From positions 1,116,001 to 1,180,000 of the forward strand of contig JANVFP010000004.1 in the NCBI GenBank assembly GCA_027919835.1: a DNA stretch of 64,000 nt. Reading direction: 5' to 3'. The notes under the pieces are model-generated. The model was not told the DNA's origin and ran no database searches. It saw only the letters and a program-made list of their open reading frames with translations. Made by a program: the position numbers and the translations under genes. This document shows, piece by piece, positions 12,901 through 22,686 of the stretch (its first letter is position 1; each line of letters opens with the position of its first letter). The DNA is from Lentinula raphanica (lineage: Eukaryota > Basidiomycota > Agaricomycetes > Agaricales > Omphalotaceae).

Positions 12901-13474
12901 ATCCTTTTCTGCAAATGGTCAGTGAGTCTTCCGCAGCAGTCATTGTTTCACTTACTGATTTTTGCTTCGGCTTCCTCTCTTGCAGCTTTTTTAATTTCAG
13001 TCGTATCCACTGGCTCGTCATCCTCGCTATCTTCATTATTGTTAGGCCCTGGTTCAGTTGTAGGTTGTTGACTGCCCATGCCATCATCTAGGGAGGCTCG
13101 CCAGGTTATTTTAATATTTCATAATGCTCACGCACCACTCGCACTGCTGTCCTCTATGCGATTTTTGCTTGTAATCTTTTTTTTGGTCTTTACAGCCTTG
13201 TTGCTTGTGCTTGATGTATTTTTACGGACACGCTTCATGTTGGTATAGAGAAAAAAATAGCTAGTATTGTTCATTATTAATACAATTGAACCTTTTACAT
13301 ACAACGGCGTCTTGAACAGTAGTGGTGGCGCTGGGCAGTGGGCGGTGAACTACATAGTCGGGTGTCAGTTTCGGGTGTCGGGTATCCTGATTGGTACCCG
13401 ACCCGACCCGGCCTAGGGTCCCGACCCAAAACCCGACGTGACCCGACGCACCCGTGCCCTACACTAGCGACGAG
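9905..13474 (-). mobile_element. Complete autonomous hAT transposon (9913-13466) with 8-bp TSD
   Basis: A 3554-bp element bounded by an exact 8-bp duplication GCGACGAG (9905-9912 and 13467-13474), the hallmark length for hAT. Terminal inverted repeats are TAGTGAAGGGCTCGGG (left) and, inverted, TAGTGTAGGGCACGGG (right), fitting the hAT YANNG start. Subterminal regions on both sides are packed with ACCCG/CGGGT motifs (9916-10060 and 13355-13460), probable transposase-binding sites. It carries one minus-strand gene of 12 exons with an uninterrupted frame. Intact ends, target duplication and gene together point to a recent, possibly active copy. Confidence 0.95.
10123..13238 (-). CDS. hAT family transposase, 12 exons, 815 aa
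   Basis: DDE-type hAT transposase acting in the nucleus on its own TIRs. Exons I can place by GT..AG sites (minus strand): 13238-13136, 13087-12956, 12908-12741, 12688-12490, 12435-12252, 12199-11978, 11927-11532, 11392-11123, 11075-10859, 10804-10668, 10603-10396, 10334-10123. Together they total 2448 nt, one open frame with stop. Domains: acidic N-terminus; BED-type zinc finger (C about 115 and 118 in YRCSQC, then H and C in SIHAKKCWG); catalytic Asp in ALDCWTS (about 273); second Asp in TCDNASAN (about 343); RCFAHTVNL; STRWNST; MVLHPSYKLDYF across a splice; and the hATC dimerisation domain with catalytic Glu in TSVAVERTFSRG (about 752). ATG 13238 is the first in-frame Met before a basic stretch. 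An alternative acceptor at exon 8 (11426) is possible but gives a less typical sequence. Confidence 0.92.
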
Positions 13475-14449
13475 TGAAGACGATAGGATTTAGATCCCAC
13501 GTTCAAGGCTCTCAATGACCACTTCCGTCGTCAGCTCGTATTGACGAAGATCTCGCCTCTTTGTTGCCATCACCTCTTTCATACCACTCTGCTCTCCCTT
13601 CTCAACTCATCAATGTTGTTGTATATGTCCTGTTTGCGAAGCTTGTCTTCGGACTCTGCTCTTCATCATTGACAGAACACACACACCGGCTATATTCTTT
13701 TCGCAACAATTGTACCCGGGATTGGCAGACCCTCAAGGCCTGCGAAGGATGGATTATATGAGTTCAAAGAATTCATGACATCGAGAATTGGTCGCATCGT
13801 CCCAGAGGCGAAGAGCGTGTCTCGCGCCTGTTGACATGTCTTCTCTTAACAGGTTTCTTCAATGTCACTCTCAGCTCTCCCCCCCTCGAGTCCTCAACGT
13901 ATCACCGAGACAACCAATCTCGATTCTCCTCATCCACCATTAGCATGAGTTCAAAACCCAGAGTCGATCAACATTACAGCTTGAAGTCATCTACAAAAGT
14001 TGGATGTTGGTGACCCGGGATTTTTGACGAAGGTTGGCAAGGTGAAGGATGAGTTGCGGTCTTGGTATTCCTGGTGCTTTGAAGCACAGGTAGTCTGTTT
14101 ATCGACTCTACTTTCCGCGTCTTGCTCTCCCTTTGTCTTTCCCCCAGCTCTCCCTCCAACTCTAATTTCTCCATCTTCCGTCAAAACTATTCAAAGACCT
14201 GAATCGGTTGCAGGCTTCGTTGGCAAAAGCGGAAGAGATCATCGAGTGAGTCGGCAAAGACTATCGAGCGAGTCGGCAAAACGGAGATCGTTGAGCGAGT
14301 CGGTTGGCTGATACATGAATCCTTCATCTTGCTCTCGTCATTCACATCCTCAAAAACGAAGTCAAGGCCCCGGGTCTCGCCTTTGAAATACGGAGACACT
14401 GTATACGAGGTGATTAGGAGGATTGAGATGATGAGTTTCCAAGAAAGTC

Positions 14450-15020
14450 ACGGTTGCGTCGTCCTAGCGGCGAAGAGCCTGCCTTGAGTGGCCGTTCCTC
14501 TGGGATATCTCATCTTCCTTCTTCTCCTCTTCAACACTCCATGTCGGCAAAGCCTTGTCTATCCAACTGGCTCCGGCCTTTTGGTCTACCATTGGATTCG
14601 TCCAGTGTAGTGTGTCGTCCTTGGCTACGGCCTGAGATGACATGACGGGGTGGAATCTCCGGGTCTCTCAATAATGGTGGACCACTTTGGTGCCTTCGCA
14701 GTGCGTCACGATTCTCGGGCCAACACGTTGTTGCTGTTAGAGCTTGTCTTTGATCTCCATATTGCGTCGGTGCTTCCGAAGCACATCGTAGCTCTTGTAG
14801 CAGATGGAATATGATTTCAAGGTCTCGCAGGACAATAATTACCATGGTGACATACCAATAGGGCTTGTACTTGGATTATGACGGAAATATAATTGTCGGT
14901 GCTCGAAAAGCTCATTACCTCTTGTTCTGCTGGAACTTGTCCATCATGAGTACAAGCAGGACACATACCTTGGTGCTAGATAAGCACATGGTGGTCCTCA
15001 TTGTTGGTTGTACTGTTGAA
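14450..15020 (+). repeat. Dispersed 550-bp repeat, copy R1
   Basis: Shares a long ordered series of phrases with 16970-17470: GAAGAGCCTGCCT, CCAACTGGCTCCGGCCTTTT, GGCTACGGCCTGAGATGACA and AATGGTGGA, ending with the hairpin and ACATACCTTGGTGCTA. A third copy lies at 22345-22693 plus 25605-25800. Not coding as far as I can see. Confidence 0.7.
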
Positions 15021-16969
15021 GCCGTCTCAATACTCTTGTTGAAATTGATGCTAACATCTGAACTCGCTCCAGGAGACTACCCTATTGCTCGAAGAGCACA
15101 CTATTCGACGGGATCATCCGACCCGAAATTCAGCATCCTCAATGCTCATCTTCTCCTGTATTAGCTGGTGTTCCTTCCCTTCCATCATCTTATCCAAGAA
15201 TCTGCTCTGGAGTTGAACTAGAACATCAAAACTTCCGGATTGCGAGAATGTCGTTCCACGCGATCAACGTAATACCGAGTCCTTCCTCGGGCATCGCGCT
15301 CTTCGTTGATCTTGGACCACCGTCTTTTGATTCTCACTCCTCTTTGGTCAGCTCGTTACATGAATGGCATCCTCCACGACATGCGCAGCACATTCCAGAG
15401 TTCAAGTCTGCACCTTCCCTCACCAAGACGCAACTCAACGGCATGACCTGCTTTTCTCCCCTTCCTTGAATTACGAATTCCTTTCAAGTTCCGTCCTACA
15501 TGAGGCTGAGACTACGTCGGGTAAATAGCGGCATGGAAACGGGTTGATTCTGGATTGGAGATATGTCGGTCACAGTCATACGCTAGAATTTAAGCAAGAC
15601 AGAAAGGTTAAAAATTTGGAAAATCAACACAGAGCGAAATTCCTCCTCAGTCCTCTGGTGGCATGTATCCTTATGCTCAAAGAAGACGCTATCTCCCTTC
15701 AGCAGTTTGGGATTTCACCGGCACCATTCTATCGTCTTCAAGATGTGGTTCCCTATGGTTGCAGTCTCTGCTCTCCCTCCTCTCTAGGCATCGATGTATG
15801 TATATCACTGTCGGTGATGCATGCCTTCGTGTTAACGGTCAAACATTGCCGTCCTCTGTTGAGACATTGCTGTTCTGCACTTGGCCACCAATGCCACCCA
15901 ATCATAGAGGTTTTCCGCAGTGGCCAGCTCCCTGTCATCCCCTCCGCTCGCAGCGTTGCTCTCTGCTATCCGCTTTGAGTCATCGAGGACGTTTATATGT
16001 AGCTGTCTGCGAAGTGCATTTTTGGGTTCAAGTCAGATCCAGTCAGCACGACCAAGTTCACGGGCTGCAGTTATCTTTGAGGAAAGTCAGAAGGCAACGA
16101 CCCGAATTCTTGACGAAGGCTAGCGACTCGGCGGACTATAATCAAGTTGTAGGCTTGGACTGGAACCAATCGATGCTCAGAGTCTTGCTGTTCCAACTCG
16201 CCGTTCATTGTCAAGAGAAGAAATCCCTGGTGCTTTAAAGCACAGGTAGTCTGTTTACAGGCTTGACCTTCTGCGTCGCGTTGCTCCAGATGCGATTGCC
16301 ACGAACTAACGATTGAGGTTTTCCTTGGTCGCTGCCTCTCCAGCTGCCTCCCCTCCATAGTTAAGGGAAAACCGAATTTGACAACGTTGTCGTTGGCGAC
16401 ATAGAAGAAACCCGAGTAGATCAAAGTAGAGGGTTGCTGTCTTTTCCAGGAAGAGTCAGAAGTCATTGACATGAGGTTTTCGACAATTGTCGGAGAACAG
16501 AAGGAGATAATCGAGCTGTAGGCTGTTAAAGGATCAATTTGGGCCCAAGAAGGCCAGTGTGAAACTCACTCTCCATCGCTCTGATGAAACACTAGTCCGT
16601 TGAAGCCGTCTTCTCCTTTGTCGTATTCTCTGTTCTCCCTCATATCTTGACGCATCATTGAATCATCGACATGACCAACGATCAAGGTTTCCCTGAGCGG
16701 CTGGCTCCTCCATCTCATCCCTTCCCTCGAGTCCTCAATGAAGTGCACTTTGTTATCGACAAACGTTGTCTGTGGATTCTATTCGAAACTGGTCATCACT
16801 TCCGACCTCAATCACCTATGCAAAGACGTGGCTTCAGGTGATTGACATAATGAACCCGGACTTCAATTGTCCCTCTCGCAACGGTCGCGGATTGTTACTC
16901 GATACTGGCAAATCCTCAAGGTCTGTGAAGGATGTAGGCGACAAGTTTGGGAATTCATGAATTGGTCGT

Positions 16970-17470
16970 GTCGTCCTAGTAACGAAGAGCCTGCCTCGAG
17001 TGGTCGTTCCACTTGAATATCTCATTTCATCAATACTTCTCTCCAACACTCCGCGTTCTGAAAACCTTGTCCATCCAACTGGCTCCGGCCTTTTGGTCTA
17101 CATTTAGATTCTTCCATTGTAGTGTGTCATCCATGGCTACGGCCTGAGATGACACGACAAGTTCGAAACCTCCAGGTCACTCAAGAATGGTGGATCATTT
17201 TGGTGCTTCCGTGGCGCGTCAGAATTCTCAGTTCGACAAGTCGGTGCTTTTGAGGCTCGTCTCCAATCTCCATATAGCATCGGTGCTTTTGAAGCACGTC
17301 GTGGCTTTCATAGCATGTGGAATAGGCTTGTACACAGATAGTGATGGAATATAGAGTTTCGGTGCTCCGAACAACTTTACCTCTCGTTCTGGATCCTTCA
17401 TGAGTACCTGAAGAATCTATACCTTGGTGCTATGAAAGCACATGGTGCTATCAATGGTGTTTTCTGTCAT
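16970..17470 (+). repeat. Dispersed 550-bp repeat, copy R2
   Basis: Diverged copy of R1 in the same orientation, with the same order of phrases and hairpins. Preceded, as in R3, by GGCGACAAGTTTGG and AATTCATGA-like sequence, so homology may extend further upstream. Confidence 0.7.
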
Positions 17471-18313
17471 TGGCTCTTTTCTTTACCCTTCGTCGCCTGA
17501 GGCCTCATCCTCTTTTCAATTCCTCTCTGCTCCGATTTGTCAACGAAAGTTGATACACATAGTTGTTGGCTGAGGACGCCTCGCGCTAGCTGTCGAAACA
17601 TTGCTATTCGACCCTTGATGGCCAACATGAACCAATGATTGAGGTTTCCCATAGAGAGCTGGAAATCAGTGAACTGGGCTTCCCGAGGGAAGTTGGCAAG
17701 GTTGTGGATGAGTTGCAGGCTCCTGGCTCAAAGTGGAATCTGTTTGTCAATGTCATGAAACTCGCCTCCTGCTAGATAAGGTTTTAAGTTGGAGTTTGTT
17801 GCCAAGAATGAATCCCTGGTGCTTTAAAGCACAGGTAGTACTTTTTTGAATTTCACCATCTACATTTCAACATCTCACGACCTCCGCTAAACTTGAATGC
17901 AACTGGTTTGTAGAAGACACAGAACAAACGGGCCATCTGACATTCTTATTGGAATTCAGTTCGTTCCTGTCAACATCTTCCAATCATTCAACAATCCCGA
18001 CGATCTTTTCCACCCAAGCTTCAGATGTCGAATCCGTGCAAGAATATATCTGAGGACAAAATGCGAGTCTCGAGACTCTTGGAGATTGAATCAGCTGATT
18101 CTGCCAGGCTTTTGCAAAAGATCCCGATAACTGTCCAGAGACGTTTTGCAAAAAATCTGGACAACCTATTGCCCCTACTAAAAAAATAATATTTAAATCA
18201 TTTAAAAAAGGATTTAAATATTATTTTTTAAAATGAATTGCTTATATCTCTTGAACCAGGCATTTTTAGAGAAAACTGAGACCCCCCTTATGTAATATAG
18301 GTCTAGGGCTACC

Positions 18314-18416
18314 TCCCAACCCCCAACCCCAACCCCTAACCCTAACCCCTAACCCATGAAAAATATCCTCAACCCCTAACCCCTAACAGGCCCCAACCCC
18401 CTAACCCCTAACCCTA
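18314..18416 (+). repeat. Degenerate telomere-type (CCCTAA) array inside M1
   Basis: Runs of CCCCTAACCCTAACCCC and variants with extra C, interrupted once by ATGAAAAATATCC. This resembles imperfect TTAGGG-type telomere repeats, but it lies inside a transposon copy with target duplications, and the same array is present in inverted M2. It is therefore element sequence, not a chromosome end. Confidence 0.85.
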
Positions 18417-18431
18417 GTTACCTGATGTTGG

Positions 18432-18506
18432 GCAACAAATCAGACCCCTCCCTATGTGGGGGTTAGCACAAGTGCTAACCCCCACGGTCGGGGCCTGATT
18501 TGTTGC
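18432..18506 (+). repeat. Long hairpin/cruciform inside M1
   Basis: Inverted repeat of about 37-nt arms: outer arms GCAACAAATCAG and CTGATTTGTTGC, inner perfect arms GGGGGTTAGCAC and GTGCTAACCCCC around a 2-nt loop. Conserved in M2 (59430-59504), where the loop is TT instead of AA. Confidence 0.9.
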
Positions 18507-18670
18507 TTAATCCCAGTTTTTTAGTATTTTTTATTATTTTTTAATTCTTTTTTAAATGATTTAAATATTCATTTGTGGCACTGCTGATCACTATCCAGAT
18601 ATTTTGCAAAACGCTTCTGGACAGTTATCGGAATCTTTTGCAAAAGTCTGGCAGAATATGGTGATTGAAT

Positions 18671-19136
18671 TCATTCATGCTGCATCTTGCTCTCCCTTTG
18701 CTTTCTTATCTCCCTTTCCCTCTTGGTCCTCCGTCAAAAACTTTCGAAGCCTGAGTCAATCAAAGTGGCGAGTGTTTCTCGGGACACACACTTCTTTGAG
18801 AAAAGTCGGAAGTCAATGACCTGAAGTTTTCGACGAAGCTCGGCGAAATAGTGGAGATCATTGAACGTTCATGATCATGGTCTCCCGTGACGGCTTGTTT
18901 CTCTCCTACTCCCTCACCACCGTCATCGGTCTTCTACTCCACCACCGAACCCCCACGCTGGATACGCTAACGTTGTTGGTCCGCGAAGTACATGAGATGT
19001 CGATCGGGTGCTCAAAGAGAGTTGATACGGGCTTAGAACCCTAGGACTCGAATTTGACAATGCTTACATCCTTCGTCTTGCTCCCCTTGTTCCCATCCTC
19101 AGCATGTCTTCACCCATGTGCACATACATATTGGTG
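18671..19136. other. Short gene-poor interval between M1 and P2
   Basis: About 470 bp between the two target duplications. I see no gene and no strong motif. Phrases such as AAGTCGGAAGTCAATGACCTGA recall 16440-16480, consistent with the same decayed repeat background. Confidence 0.5.
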
Positions 19137-22108
19137 GCATATCCAGCTGATACTGTAAAACTTTTGTAAAAAGTACCGATAAGTTATCGGGTACCTATTG
19201 CAAATAGTTGTGATAACCCGGAGGGGGTCCCGGAAATGGCCCCGGGGGGTGGTCATGCCTGTCACCACCTGTCACATATGGCTTATATTTACTGTTTTGG
19301 GTAATTAATAATCATCCAGATATTAAATAAGCAGTACTTTTTCAAAAAAACTCGAAAATTCATAAAAATTCATAAAAAACCTAAAATGGCCTGATTAGGT
19401 CAGATCAGGATATGTAAGCAAATGACCTCATAAGATAAAAATGATGTAGGGCCAAGGTAGGTACTAAAAATAGCCCAAAAAATCACTGAAAATGCAAAAA
19501 ATATTTAGGGATGGTATAGAGCCTATTGCAGGCCCAGGCACATTAAACTTACCAAAAAAGGAAAAAATTGATCATGATCTCATCTTGTAGTAAAAAATCT
19601 GAAAAAAATCCTAAAAATAGTCAAAAATTTTAGGGGTGCCTTGTTGGCCCTGAAAATGCAAAATAAAAAAAAATACGCGACAAGTGTAAAAATTTTCATC
19701 ACTCCAAATCATTCCAAATCCACTATACAGTCAGTATATATGATGTATATGCTATATTTAGCATCCTAGTACCTTTATTGGGCTAAAAATAGAACTTGAT
19801 CTCATCTGATAGCAAAAAATCTGAACAAATCATGAAAAATACTCAAAAAATTCAGGGGTGCCTCATTGGCCCTGAAAATGCAAAATAAAAATTTTACACA
19901 ATACAATTAAAAAACAACATCACTCCAAATCATACCAAATCCACTACACAGTCAGTATATATCATGTATATGCCATTTATAGCACCCCTAGTACCCTCAA
20001 TCACTTATTAAGTTATATCACTCAAGAATCATACCAAACTGGATAATTTGGGGAGTAAATATATTGTACATGATATTTTTAGCACACCTAGTACCCTTGA
20101 TAACTTAGAACAATTTATATTACTCAATATGTTCAGTGCACTTAGCACTTATCACACCTAACACACTAAAACTCATAACAGTACTTATATTTATTATACT
20201 TAACACACTTAACAGTCAAAAAGTCGGAACAATTGTTATACTATAACACACTCATAACAATGAGTTTTGGGCGCTTATGGGCGCTTATTTGGTCTTTTTG
20301 AGTCGAAATTCATTAATAGCACACTCAATAATTTTTGTGTGGGCTCTATATTGTCTAAGAATGTTTTTTATATCATACTACACTTGATACAATTCGGAGA
20401 ACTCAAGATTACAGCTTTTGGGGCTGGCTATATTGTGATCTTTTGAAATATAACAGTGTTTTATGTAAATGTCAATGCATATGTCCATGTAATGCAAGTA
20501 TACTGATGGTGGTTCATGAGGTAATCACTCCTACAGTCTACTAGAAGTGTCTGGACATGGTTCAGATACTCACTATGACTATTGGACCCTGTGATATACA
20601 TGTACATGTTTCATGTACACTATAGATGTCTACACTTACATGTAACAATAGATGTCATATTCAATGACCCCATTACAGATCTCTTGGCTGTATTACATAG
20701 AGTTAGCATAGAATAGGTTGTAAGATGACTCTTCTCATGACCCAGTAGCAGTTTGACTTCATAACATGGGTGTATGCATTGACATTTACATAAAACACTG
20801 TTATATTTCAAAGATCACAATATAGCCAGCCCAAAAGCTGTAATCTTGAGTTCTCCGAATTGTATCAAGTGTAGTATGATATAAAAAACATTCTTAGACA
20901 ATATAGAGCCCACACAAAATTATTGAGTGTGCTATTAATGAATTTCAACTCAAAAGACCAAATAAGCGCCCATAAGCGCCCAAAACTCATTGTTATGAGT
21001 GTGTTATAGTATAACAATTGTTCCGACTTTTTGACTGTTAAGTGTGTTAAGTATAATAAATATAAGTACTGTTATGAGTTTTAGTGTGTTAGGTGTGATA
21101 AGTGCTAAGTGCACTGAACATATTGAGTAATATAAATTGTTCTAAGTTATCAAGGGTACTAGGTGTGCTAAAAATATCATGTACAATATATTTACTCCCC
21201 AAATTATCCAGTTTGGTATGATTCTTGAGTGATATAACTTAATAAGTGATTGAGGGTACTAGGGGTGCTATAAATGGCATATACATGATATATACTGACT
21301 GTGTAGTGGATTTGGTATGATTTGGAGTGATGTTGTTTTTTAATTGTATTGTGTAAAATTTTTTATTTTGCATTTTCAGGGCCAATGAGGCACCCCTGAA
21401 TTTTTGAGTATTTTCATGATTTGTTCAGATTTTTTGCTATCAGATGAGATCAAGTTCTATTTTTAGCCCAATAAAGGTACTAGGATGCTAAATATAGCAT
21501 ATACATCATATATACTGACTGTATAGTGGATTTGGAATGATTTGGAGTGATGAAAATTTTACACTTGTCGCGTATTTTTTTTTATTTTGCATTTTCAGGG
21601 CCAACAAGGCACCCCTGAATTTTTTGACTATTTTAGGATTTTTTTCAGATTTTTGCTACAAGATGAGATCATGATTAATTTTTTCCTTTTTTGGTAATTT
21701 TGATGTGCCTGGGCCTCCATTAGGCTCTATACCATCCCTAAATATTTTTTGCATTTTTAGTAATTTTTTGGGCTATTTTAGTACCTACATTGGCCCTACA
21801 TCATTTTTGATCATATGAGGTCATTTGCTTACATATCCTGATCTGACCTAATCAGGCCATTTTAGGTTTTTTATGAATTTTTATGAATTTTCGAGTTTTT
21901 TTGAAAAAGTACTGCTTATTTAATATCTGGATGATTATTAATTACCCAAAACAGTAAATATAAGCCATATGTGACAGGTGGTGACAGGCATGACCACCCC
22001 CGGGGCCATTTCCGGGACCCCCTCCGGGTTATCACAACTATTTGCAATAGGTACCCAATAACTTATCAGTGTTTTTTACAAAAGCTTTACTGTATCCTGT
22101 GGCATATC
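19137..22108. mobile_element. Giant palindromic element P2 (19144-22101) with 7-bp target duplication
   Basis: A 2958-bp element with the 7-bp duplication GCATATC at 19137-19143 and 22102-22108. Termini CAGCTGATACTGTAAAAC and, inverted, CACAGGATACAGTAAAGC. Subterminal palindromes are CTTTTGTAAAAAG and CTATTGCAAATAG. Arms of about 1.3 kb mirror each other around a spacer near 20480-20770 that is homologous to the P1 and P3 spacers. The doubled 10-mer GGGCGCTTAT occurs at 20269-20288 and inverted at 20962-20981. No coding frame of note. Confidence 0.9.
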
Positions 22109-22686
22109 GAGGAACAATCCTACCATGTGTCTTACCCACCTCTTCTTCCTGTCCACATTTTTCAGTCTGCTTCCTCTCATTCTTGGATTTGAACAGATTC
22201 CGGCAGTTTACTACATGCGTTGAGTCCTCTATGAAGAAAGCTGGAGCCAAAACATTGAATCTAAGCTTTCAAGTGCGACATCAGTGAGCCCGAAGTTTGT
22301 GAAGGATTAGGGTGACAAGTTTGGAGAATCCATGACGTAGAGAACCGGTCTCATTGTCCTAGTGACAAAGAGCCTTCCTCGCACGGCCGTTTTTTGTCGC
22401 CATCTGTCTTCTCCTAATGTGTCTCTTCCAGTACTCCACGATCGACAGATCCCTGTACATCCAACTGGCTCTGCGGAGTTTCCTTGACCCTCGAGAACAT
22501 TTGACGAGGTAGCATTTTGGGTCGCGAGCCGGGAATGGCCTAATTCTTGGGTCACTCACAGCACGTTACATTCTCTTATCAAGTTTGCGTTTGTGCTTCA
22601 TCTTCCATATCTGCGTCGGTGCTCCGAAGCACGTCGTAGCTTGATTAGCTTATGGACTGGCCGGAGATCGGTTCACAACACACAAT
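22109..22686. other. Degenerate repeat copy R3, first part, and hairpin copy 11
   Basis: No gene seen. From about 22345 it matches R1/R2 (GAGCCTTCCTCGCACGGCCGTT, CATCCAACTGGCTCTG) and carries the perfect hairpin GGTGCTCCGAAGCAC at 22618-22632 followed by GTCGTAGC. The copy continues after P3 at 25605, so P3 inserted into it. Confidence 0.65.

Larger units (their letters stand above)
14073..17832 (+). repeat. Hairpin motif GGTGCT-N3-5-AGCAC, copies 4-10
   Basis: Perfect copies at 14073-14087, 14769-14784, 14972-14987, 16229-16243, 17282-17297, 17426-17441 and 17818-17832. Loops differ (TTGA, TCCGA, AGATA, TTAA, TTTGA, ATGAA, TTAA). Flanks fall into classes: followed by AGGTAGTCTGTTTA (14087, 16243), by ATGGTGG-like sequence (14987, 17441), or by GTCGT/ATCGTAGC-like sequence (14784, 17297). 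Decayed copies are visible near 14689, 14899, 17199 and 17240. Confidence 0.75.
13475..18084. other. Gene-poor degenerate repeat region
   Basis: No recognisable gene on either strand. Short frames are compositionally ordinary and do not match known families. The stretch holds two diverged copies of a roughly 550-bp repeat (14450-15020 and 16970-17470) and seven perfect hairpin motifs. It is continuous in character with 5.1-6.5 kb, 18.7-19.1 kb, 22.1-22.7 kb and 25.6-28.9 kb, so these look like one older region split by insertions. Confidence 0.6.
18085..18670 (+). mobile_element. 572-bp TIR element M1 (18092-18663) with 7-bp target duplication
   Basis: Non-autonomous element bounded by the exact 7-bp duplication ATTGAAT (18085-18091, 18664-18670). 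Left terminus CAGCTGATTCTGCCAGGC; right terminus, read inward, CACCATATTCTGCCAGAC. TIRs extend about 65 bp and contain CTTTTGCAAAAG then CCGATAACT. A second, inverted, nearly identical copy (571 bp) sits at 59274-59844, which fixes the borders. The interior has a telomere-like array and a long hairpin. The termini are alignable with those of P1-P3, so all belong to one superfamily. No coding capacity. Confidence 0.93.

Noticed and set aside
18314..18416. Telomere repeats as a possible chromosome end or old end-to-end fusion
   Set aside because: The array lies inside a 572-bp element with TIRs and a 7-bp target duplication, and the same array recurs in M2.
18092..18663. Assignment of M1/M2 and P1-P3 to hAT because of their CAG starts
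   Set aside because: All five duplications are 7 bp, with an eighth matching base only by chance on different sides. The true hAT here has TAGTG ends and an 8-bp duplication, so the family is left unassigned.
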